Below are positions 54,216 through 61,451 of a DNA stretch of 64,000 nucleotides, in pieces. How positions within the stretch are numbered: position 1 is the stretch's first letter; each line of letters opens with the position of its first letter. Source of the stretch: Schwartzia succinivorans DSM 10502 (GTDB lineage Bacteria; Bacillota; Negativicutes; Selenomonadales; Selenomonadaceae); the NCBI RefSeq assembly GCF_900129225.1, contig NZ_FQUG01000006.1:88221-152220 (forward strand), read 5' to 3'. The translations under genes and the position numbers were made by a program. The notes below the pieces were generated by a model, which was given only the letters and a program-made list of their open reading frames with translations, was not told the DNA's origin and did not search any database.

Positions 54216-55661
54216 ATGAGTATCCGGCTGATTTCATATCTTCTGGGTCAGACGACAATTCTGGCCGGAATATCTATGCTGATTCCACTGGTATATACAG
54301 TGGTGAAAAAGACAGCAGAGATGCCGGCCTTTTTTGCGTCCGCGATTATCGTCATGTGCGCAGGAGAGCTGTTTCTTCATATAGGAAAAGAGCACCCCGA
54401 CCGCATGAATGTCATGGAGGGAGCGGCCTTTATGTTCGGAGGCTCCGCCGTGCTTGCGGTCTGCGGTATGCTTCCATATCTTCTGTCTGGAAACCTTTCA
54501 CTGGTGGATTCGTTTTTTGAAAGCGTATCAAATCTCACCACTACGGGAATTACCTTCTTTTCCCAGGACAGTCCGTATTCCCTGCGCTTTTGGGGAGGTA
54601 TCATAAGCTGGCTGGGCGGGCTTTGCTTTGTCATGATACTGGTCACGATACTGCCTCAGGTGGTGGGGGGCTTCGGACTCACCATATCAAGGGAGCAGAA
54701 TCTCATGTTCAGCCCTGTGCTGGGGCGTATGCGCCGTATGGCAGGACAGGCAGCGATGGTGTACCTTGCCATGACAGCCTTCACAACGCTTCTTTATTAC
54801 ATTGCGGATCTTGGCCCTATTGACTCCCTGCTGGCGGCAATGCTCACCCTTTCCACCAACGGCGGAAGCCAGCAGATGGGCTTTATAGTGAGGAACAGCG
54901 TCGCCCTTGAGATGGCGGCGATTATTGCCATGCTCATAGCCAGCACGAACTTTCTTATGCTTTGGCAGGCGGTGCATCACCGTTCCTTTAAGGAATTTTT
55001 CTCCGACGTGGAGCTTCGGGTATTTCTTCTCATGGTTGCCGTGTTCACATTGATTGTGGCATGGCATCTGAACTGGACGGGCACCTATGACAGTATTTCT
55101 GAAAGCCTCAGGTATTCCCTTTTTGCCGTTGTTTCCTTTGCATCTACCAGCGGCTTTATTGCGGCTCCTGTGGAGGACTGGCCTGACTTCGACCGCTTCG
55201 TTCTGCTGCTTCTTGTATTCGTCGGCGGCTGTATAGGGTCATCCACCGGCGGACTGAAGGTCAAGCGTTTCCTGATTCTTTTCAAAATGGCACTTTCAGA
55301 GGCAGAACGAACCCTGCATCCCCACATGGTTGCGGATATCCGTGTGGGAGAGCAGCATGTTTCAAGGCTGGGCGTTCTGCGCGTGCTTTCCTATTTCTTC
55401 CTGTTTCTGGCCACCTTCTACGTGTTCATCCTTTTCCTGACGATAGCGGATATTACAATGCCTGAGGCAGCCGGAATGGCAGTCGGTATGCTTTCCAGTG
55501 TCGGCACCGCGTCAGGACTCTACGGACACGAGACACTTATAGACCTGCCCGGCTGGACAAAGCTGGGCTGCTGCTTCTTTATGCTTCTTGGACGGCTTCA
55601 GATATTCGGAGTCCTGCTATTGGTCTCCGGAACCTCGCGCCGTCAGGAAAATCGATGGTAA
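54216..55661 (+). CDS. Potassium channel/transporter TrkH, first copy
   Basis: A 481-residue membrane protein built of four membrane-pore-membrane repeats. Pore-loop motifs include NLTTTGITFF, LSTNGGSQQM, ASTSGFIA and GTASGLYG (Gly in each selectivity loop); SWLGGLCFVMI and GGCIGSSTGGLKVKR are family blocks. K+ uptake is gated by TrkA. It directly follows trkA and precedes a second copy. Confidence 0.93.
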   Translation: MSIRLISYLLGQTTILAGISMLIPLVYTVVKKTAEMPAFFASAIIVMCAGELFLHIGKEHPDRMNVMEGAAFMFGGSAVLAVCGMLPYLLSGNLSLVDSFFESVSNLTTTGITFFSQDSPYSLRFWGGIISWLGGLCFVMILVTILPQVVGGFGLTISREQNLMFSPVLGRMRRMAGQAAMVYLAMTAFTTLLYYIADLGPIDSLLAAMLTLSTNGGSQQMGFIVRNSVALEMAAIIAMLIASTNFLMLWQAVHHRSFKEFFSDVELRVFLLMVAVFTLIVAWHLNWTGTYDSISESLRYSLFAVVSFASTSGFIAAPVEDWPDFDRFVLLLLVFVGGCIGSSTGGLKVKRFLILFKMALSEAERTLHPHMVADIRVGEQHVSRLGVLRVLSYFFLFLATFYVFILFLTIADITMPEAAGMAVGMLSSVGTASGLYGHETLIDLPGWTKLGCCFFMLLGRLQIFGVLLLVSGTSRRQENRW

Positions 55662-55676
55662 GGGGGGCGTGCTTCA

Positions 55677-57134
55677 ATGGACTTTTGGATTGTAGCAGAG
55701 GTACTGGGCGCGCTTTCATACTGTGTGAGCGCGGCGATGATGATACCTCTTGCCTATGCGGTATATGCGGCTGAGGGAGATGCCGCAGGAGTATTTTTCT
55801 ATGCATCATTTGTAAGCCTTCTTCTTGGCGGCGCACTTCGTCAGAAAGGACACAAGCCGGACAGGGATTTTACCCTCAGGGAAGGAATTGCCATCACAAC
55901 CCTTGGCTGGATGATGGTATCCGTTCTGTCAATGCAGCCGTATCTTTACGGCGGTTGGCTGGGGCTTCTCGACAGCATAACGGAATCCGTGTCGGGACTC
56001 TCAGGTACGGGCGCGACGGTCATGGACGTTCTCGACCATCTGCCCAGAAGCCTTTTACTTTGGCGAAGCCTCACAAACTGGGTGGGAGGTCTCGGAATCA
56101 TCGTCATATTCATGGCGCTTCTGCCCCAGTTCGGACGCGGCGCCGTCTACATGATGCAGGCGGAATCCACGGGCCCGACCAAGGAACGCCAGCTTCCACG
56201 GATAAAGGACAACGCGGCGGCACTTTTCAAAATATACCTGACCTTTACAGTGGTGTGCGGGATAGTGTATATAGTCTGTGGCATGACGCCCTATGACGGA
56301 GTCAACCACGCTCTCACCACCATAGCGACAGGAGGCTTCTCGACCCACGGTGAAAGCTTCATATACTATAACAGCTCCCTTCTCGAGGCGTGGGCAGTCT
56401 TTTTCATGGTAATATCCAGCGGCAGCTTCGGCATGTATGTTATGGCATGGCGCCATGGCGGACATGTGATACTGAAAAATACGGAATTCAAGGTATTTCT
56501 AGCTGTTTTCGTAATTGCTACGATAATTGTGACGATTGACCTTGTGACGGAAATGGGCTTTAACTTTACCCATTCCCTTCGCTGCTCCGCCTTTCAGGTT
56601 GCAGCGCTCTTTTCCACTACAGGCTACGTGTCCGACGACTTTGACCTTTGGCCCTCATTTTCAAAATCCGTGCTGCTTCTTCTGATGTTCGTTGGCGGCT
56701 GCGGAGGCTCGACAGCAGGCGGACTCAAAGTAATGCGTCTTGTGGTGCTGATGAAAATGGTAAAGGCTGCCGCGTGGCAGAAGCTTCATCCGCAAATAGT
56801 GGCTCACGTCCGCATGAACGGAAACATAGTGCCTCCCGATGTTCTATACGGAATCGCGCGGCACTTCTTCATCTATGTCATGCTCACGGTACTCTTTGCC
56901 TTTGCAATGATACTCGACGGAATATCCATGATAGACGCGGTCAGTGTTGCCGTATCTACAATGGGAAGCGTAGGACCGGGCTTCGGTATCGCGGGCGCGA
57001 CGAGTACATACGCGCTTTTGCCGCCATTTTCAAAAGCAGTGGCATGCTTTGCAATGTTCCTTGGACGTCTTGAGATATTCACGGTACTGGCGCTGCTGCA
57101 GCCGGAGTTTTGGAGATGGCACAAGGCATGGTGA
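55677..57134 (+). CDS. Potassium channel/transporter TrkH, second copy
   Basis: A 485-residue paralogue of the preceding protein. Pore-loop motifs include LSGTGATVM, IATGGFSTHG, FSTTGYVSDD and GSVGPGFGI; NWVGGLGIIVIFMALLPQ and GGCGGSTAGGLKVMR match TrkH. AAGGGGGGC precedes the ATG, 15 bases after the first copy. Sequence divergence between the two is large, so the duplication is not recent. Confidence 0.93.
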   Translation: MDFWIVAEVLGALSYCVSAAMMIPLAYAVYAAEGDAAGVFFYASFVSLLLGGALRQKGHKPDRDFTLREGIAITTLGWMMVSVLSMQPYLYGGWLGLLDSITESVSGLSGTGATVMDVLDHLPRSLLLWRSLTNWVGGLGIIVIFMALLPQFGRGAVYMMQAESTGPTKERQLPRIKDNAAALFKIYLTFTVVCGIVYIVCGMTPYDGVNHALTTIATGGFSTHGESFIYYNSSLLEAWAVFFMVISSGSFGMYVMAWRHGGHVILKNTEFKVFLAVFVIATIIVTIDLVTEMGFNFTHSLRCSAFQVAALFSTTGYVSDDFDLWPSFSKSVLLLLMFVGGCGGSTAGGLKVMRLVVLMKMVKAAAWQKLHPQIVAHVRMNGNIVPPDVLYGIARHFFIYVMLTVLFAFAMILDGISMIDAVSVAVSTMGSVGPGFGIAGATSTYALLPPFSKAVACFAMFLGRLEIFTVLALLQPEFWRWHKAW

Positions 57135-57192
57135 TTTTTACGCCATGCTGTGTCAGCGGCCGCTCGGCGCAGCGATATTTTCGTTTATTGGA

Positions 57193-57227
57193 GAAAAAGA
57201 AGGTTTGTCTATGACAAACCTTCTTTT
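57193..57227 (+). terminator. Terminator of the trkAHH operon
   Basis: AAAAAGAAGGTTTGTC-TAT-GACAAACCTTCTTTTT. A degenerate TGTCAGCGGCCGCTCGGCGCAG hairpin-like segment lies just before (57150-57172). Confidence 0.92.
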
Positions 57228-57259
57228 TGTGTATTACGCTTGGTTTTAGCTTTAACTTT

Positions 57260-57660
57260 GTTTCAGACGGGGCTTTGCCCCTTCTGACTTCCCCACACGG
57301 TGGGAGACCCCCGTAAGTTGATATGCCACTGGCATATCAACACCCTTTAACCGCCTGACGGCTCGAGGAAGCCGCGGCGTTACTCTCGTGGCAAGCTGCA
57401 TACTCCGTCGCCCGCGTCTATACTGTATTACCGAAGCTGATTAGTGGTAGGCGTTATACTTCAGTAAAAAATTTACACTCGTTTCAGTTTTAGTACTAGT
57501 TTCAGACGGGGCTAGCTCTGTCGCGCTTGCTCCCCCCCGACAGCCTTCGGCTGCAAGCCAACATGCCACCGGCATGTTGACACCCTCCCGGAGGGGGCTT
57601 TTAACTGCCTCCCTCTCAGAGGGAGGTGGCACGCCGTAGGCGTGACGGAGGGAGTGATGT
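57260..57660. repeat. Large dispersed element left arm plus REP-like block
   Basis: Left arm 57260-57450, carrying an inserted GTTGATATGCC-ACT-GGCATATCAAC hairpin (57316-57341). A left-arm start (GTTTCAGACGGGGC) recurs at 57499 and runs into a REP-like block (57515-57655) with GACAGCC-TTC-GGCTG, CAACATGCCACCGGCATGTTG and CCTCCCTCTCAGAGGGAGG. Confidence 0.8.
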
Positions 57661-57744
57661 AGCGAAGGCTAAAGATATTTATCTGATTTCCATAAAATAA
57701 ATCCGATATTTTCATATTTCGTTAAGCCACAAACTTCTCCTTAA

Positions 57745-58238
57745 AGAAGACACGGTGGGAGACCCCCGTAAGTTGATATGCCACTGGCATATCAACACCC
57801 TTTAACCGCCTGACGGCTCAAGGAACCCGCGGCTATACACTCTTGGTAAGCTGCACACTCCGTCTCCCGCGTCGTTACTGTATTACTGAAGCTGATTAGC
57901 GGTAAAGTCTAGATACTCCTAAGGCATTTAATTTTATGTAAAGCTACACGTTTTCTATGGAAATATTTAGTTATGACATACGCATTTACTTCTATGTAAA
58001 GCCAGCCACAAACTGGCCTTACCACGACAGTAAAATCGCGGGCGACGTGCATAACGGCCTCCCTCCATGAGGGAGGTGGCACGCGTAGCGTGACGGAGGG
58101 AGTGAATAAGCCACACCGCGGGAAAAGGAAAAAAGCGAAGCGTTTGAGGAGGGTGTTGACATGCCGGGGGCATGTCAACTTAGCGGGAACGTAGTTCCTG
58201 CGGTGGGGAAGAGCGAAGGGGCGACGCCCCGTCGCATA
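57745..58238. repeat. Large dispersed element, both arms, 5' end truncated
   Basis: Left arm starts within the element (CACGGTGGGAGACCCCCG) and runs to about 57905, again with the GTTGATATGCC hairpin; right arm about 58005-58238 with a REP-like insert (58051-58102) and the GTTGACATGCC-GGG-GGCATGTCAAC hairpin. The two left arms here (57297-57440 and 57747-57895) share the same inserted hairpin at the same place, so they derive from one another. Confidence 0.8.
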
Positions 58239-58384
58239 CGATTATTTAGCAACAAAATATTCTGGGAGTATCTTGTCAAGTTGAAAAATATATCCTCAGG
58301 TTTTTATATCATATGTACAAATATATTCGGTTGTCCAAATTTACATCCATATAATTTATGTTCGTATCAGCTTTAACACTTTAT

Positions 58385-58822
58385 TTCAGACGAGGCTTTG
58401 TCCCTTCTGACTTCCCCACATGGGGGGAGACCCCCATGGCCCCCTTTAACCGCCTGACGGCTCGGGGAACCCGCGGCGTTACTCTCGTGGCAAGCTGCAC
58501 ACTACGTCGCCCGCGTCGTTACTGTATTGGTGAAGCTGATTAGTGGTAGGCTTATGGTATATCTAAAGTACTTAATGCTATGTAAAGCTGTACGTTTTCT
58601 ATGTAAACATTTAGTTTTGACGTACGCATTTACTCCTATGTAAAGCCAGCCACAAATTGGCTCTGCCACGACAGTAAATTCGCGGGCGACGTGCAATTTA
58701 GCCATAGAGTAGAGTTGGCCGCGGGAAAAGGAAAAAAGCGAAGCGTTAGGAGGAGAGTGTCCGGCGGGAACGTAGTTCCTGCGGTGGGGAAGGGCGAAGG
58801 GGCGACGCCCCGTCGCATACTG
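58385..58822. repeat. Large dispersed element, both arms
   Basis: Left arm about 58385-58550, AT-rich centre, right arm about 58645-58822 ending AGGGGCGACGCCCCGTCGCAT. Bases 58550-58640 resemble 57895-57990 (TTTTCTATG, AACATTTAGTT, GCATTTACT), so the centre also belongs to the repeat. Confidence 0.82.
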
Positions 58823-58965
58823 TCTTTGGCTATGACATGTCTAAAATCATCATGTAATATTTTGAAAAATATCCCCTTTTTACAATTTCATTAACATCAA
58901 GGCTGGAAGCTCCAGCCCTTTTCTGTTATACTTTAGTTATCGTAACAATAACGGAGGCGATACGA

Positions 58966-59574
58966 ATGATAATTACGGGAGAACACAAGCTGACTGTCGG
59001 ACGGCTTTCACTTTCGGCCATCAACACAGGCGCCCGCAAACGTCTTGCACGCAAAATCGTAGACGTGGATGATGTATATCTTCTGAATCTGAACCGAGAA
59101 AAGGGACACCTTCTTGTGCTGGCTGTAGAGGGAGAAACATGGAAGCTTATAGATGACACGGCAGCAGATCCTGAGAAGGGCTACAGTGAAATCTACCGCG
59201 AGAATACCATTGACCGCGAGGGCATTGAGCTTATCATCCGCGCGGCACAGAGCCAGCTGGCACGTTCTCCGGGACGTCCTGCACGGTACAAGGATGCCGA
59301 GGAAGGACAGGAAATTTTTGTCGCTCACATATATGAAGGAAAACCTATCCGGCAAATAGCAAAGGAAATGCACATGAGCCCGTCCACTGTACAGAAAATA
59401 CTGAACCGTGTGCGCCTCAGGGTTGCCGATGACCTTGTAAACGGAGTGCTGCCGCTCAACCCTGAATCCGGGACATATTCCCAGAGCCTTGAGATTCTCC
59501 GCTGGGCTGTCAAAAACAGCACAGGAGAAAAACAGGAAAAATACCGTATGTTTCTGCACGAAGTTTTAATGTAA
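58966..59574 (+). CDS. Helix-turn-helix protein of unknown family
   Basis: A 202-residue protein. The first 100 residues (IITGEHKLTVGRLSLSAINTG, KGHLLVLAVEGETWKLIDDTAA) are not recognised. A C-terminal helix-turn-helix (IYEGKPIRQIAKEMHMSPSTVQKILNRVR, about residues 123-151) follows a GRPARYKD hinge, as in resolvase or sigma region-4-like DNA binders. ACGGAGG precedes the ATG. The next gene starts 82 bases on, so they may be co-transcribed. Confidence 0.72.
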   Translation: MIITGEHKLTVGRLSLSAINTGARKRLARKIVDVDDVYLLNLNREKGHLLVLAVEGETWKLIDDTAADPEKGYSEIYRENTIDREGIELIIRAAQSQLARSPGRPARYKDAEEGQEIFVAHIYEGKPIRQIAKEMHMSPSTVQKILNRVRLRVADDLVNGVLPLNPESGTYSQSLEILRWAVKNSTGEKQEKYRMFLHEVLM

Positions 59575-59656
59575 TATCCGTGTTACAGAAATGCTAACGA
59601 TAACGCAGCACACAAGCAGGGAGGATTGTCTGCGTATATCGGGGAGGATGGATTTG

Positions 59657-60964
59657 ATGAAACAGATAGGTTTTTTGCTCCTTTGTCTATGTATGCTTTT
59701 CCCGACAGGGGCACAGGCAGCATCAATGATGGAGGTATCCTACTGGGAAGCGCGGGCAGGCTCCCTTGGAGATGTAGAGGTGGCAGGTCGTGATGAAATC
59801 AGGCTGATGAATGAAGCCCTCCGCGAAAAGGATACGCTCTCCGTTGATTTTTCAGCATATCCCGATGAACTGTCAGGTGATGTTGTTTCCACATACATAA
59901 AGGAAGCAACTCCATCTGCCGATGGACTTTCTGAGCTTGGAAAGGGCGGAGCAGTGAGCCGTCTTACCTCTGAGGACGTGGATGAGCTCCTTGCACTCAG
60001 AAATCTTGAGGATGTTCCTGCGGTCGTACCCGTGCGGTACGCTGTGACGGTGACAAGGGCAAACCTCAGATTTCTTCCGACGGCTACGGCATGGGTTGAT
60101 GCTTCAGGCGTTCGGAAGGAAGACCGTCTGCAGGGAACGGCTGTTGACCCTGCAGAGCCTTTGGCAGTACTCATGGACAGCGACGACAAGAAATTCTGCT
60201 TCGTGCAGATGCGAAACTACCGCGGCTGGGTATCGAAGGACGACATTGCCTTTACTGACCGTGGAACATGGATGAACTACGCCGCGCCGTCGAGATTTCT
60301 CGTAGTCACTGCGAACCTTGCGATGGTAGATGTTGGCGGAAGAAAAGAAATATTTCAGATGGGAAGCCGCATTCCGCTCATTGACCACGCGTGGCAGACA
60401 TGGAAGATATCCGTGCCCACAGCAGATGTGTCGGGACGGCTGGTGGAAAAGCGCGTATCCGTACCACATGATGTGAAAATTTTCCATGAAGGATGGCTTT
60501 CCTACACAACAAATAACATCATCCGTCAGTCCTTCCGATTCCTGGGCGACGCGTACGGCTGGGGCGGACTGGATAACAGTGTGGACAGCTCGGCATTGGT
60601 GGCAGATGTATATCGGACGGTAGGAATAGAGCTGCCAAGAGACAGTGCCCGACAGGAGCTCGCCATGAGCCATCGGGTGGAGCTGCCGCCTATACTTACT
60701 GAAGATGAAAGAAACTCCGTAATTGCCTCCGCAATGCCGGGAAGCCTGCTTTTCCAGCCGGGACAGGTCTCGGTGCTTCTCGGAACAACACATGAAGGAA
60801 AACCGATGGTGCTTCAGGCACTCTACCAGTGTGGAGCAAGCGGACTGAACGGAACAGAGATGCAGTACCCCTGCAGAGTACTTCTTTCCAGTCTTGCGCT
60901 TCTGGGAGATGACGGAAGGACGTTTTGCAAGAGGATTACGAGTGTGGGAACGATGATACCGTGA
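59657..60964 (+). CDS. Exported SH3/NlpC-P60-like protein, catalytic residues lost
   Basis: A 435-residue secreted protein: signal peptide (MKQIGFLLLCLCMLFPTGAQA), an N-terminal region, SH3-like segments (VTRANLRFLPTATAWVD; MRNYRGWVSKDDIAF) and a C-terminal NlpC/P60-type domain (LGDAYGWGGLDNSVDSSALVADVYRTVGIELPRDSARQE). The active Cys of DCS is replaced by Ser (DSSAL, about residue 311), and the His strand reads PGQVSVLLG in place of PGHVxxYLG. It probably binds peptidoglycan or a partner without cutting. Start 59657 has GGGGAGG 8 bases upstream. Confidence 0.82.
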   Translation: MKQIGFLLLCLCMLFPTGAQAASMMEVSYWEARAGSLGDVEVAGRDEIRLMNEALREKDTLSVDFSAYPDELSGDVVSTYIKEATPSADGLSELGKGGAVSRLTSEDVDELLALRNLEDVPAVVPVRYAVTVTRANLRFLPTATAWVDASGVRKEDRLQGTAVDPAEPLAVLMDSDDKKFCFVQMRNYRGWVSKDDIAFTDRGTWMNYAAPSRFLVVTANLAMVDVGGRKEIFQMGSRIPLIDHAWQTWKISVPTADVSGRLVEKRVSVPHDVKIFHEGWLSYTTNNIIRQSFRFLGDAYGWGGLDNSVDSSALVADVYRTVGIELPRDSARQELAMSHRVELPPILTEDERNSVIASAMPGSLLFQPGQVSVLLGTTHEGKPMVLQALYQCGASGLNGTEMQYPCRVLLSSLALLGDDGRTFCKRITSVGTMIP

Positions 60965-60969
60965 AAATG

Positions 60970-61006
60970 AAAACAGGAGTGACCGAAAAGGTCATTCCTG
61001 TTTTTT
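60970..61006 (+). terminator. Terminator of the NlpC/P60-like gene
   Basis: AAAACAGGAGTGACC-GAAAA-GGTCATTCCTGTTTT, then TT. Confidence 0.92.
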
Positions 61007-61110
61007 ATGGTTTTGAAATATATCCGACTAGCTTAAATGCTGTATAAAAATTTATTCTATTGTCCAAGTTTAGTTCTATGTGCTCTATGTTCGTTTCAGC
61101 TTTAGTACTA

Positions 61111-61284
61111 GTTTCAGACGGGGCTTTGCCCCTTCTGGCTTCCCCACATGGGGGAGTCCCCCATGGCCCCCCTCTAACCGCTCCTTCGTCGCTCGAGGAA
61201 GCCGCGGCGTTACTCTCGTGGCAGGCTGCACACTCCGTCTCCCGCGTCGTAACTGTATTGGTGAAGCTGATTAGCAGCAGGCCT
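61111..61284. repeat. Large dispersed element, isolated left arm
   Basis: GTTTCAGACGGGGCTTTGCCCC through CCGCGGCGTTACTCTCGTGGCAGG and CTCCCGCGTCGTAACTG to GATTAGCAG. No right arm follows; bases 61285-61451 are AT-rich and lead into the kinase gene. Confidence 0.8.
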
Positions 61285-61451
61285 GAAACCCGATAAAGGA
61301 TTTTAGGTTTGAGTAAAATCTCGTCGCATGAATTAAAAAAATATGAAATGTTTTGCGATTGTAATTAGATTTGCAGGAAAAAGGTATTGAATATCGAATT
61401 ATAGAATTATGACGAAGTGTTTTTTCAGGTCACTGCAGAGGAGAAAATTTT

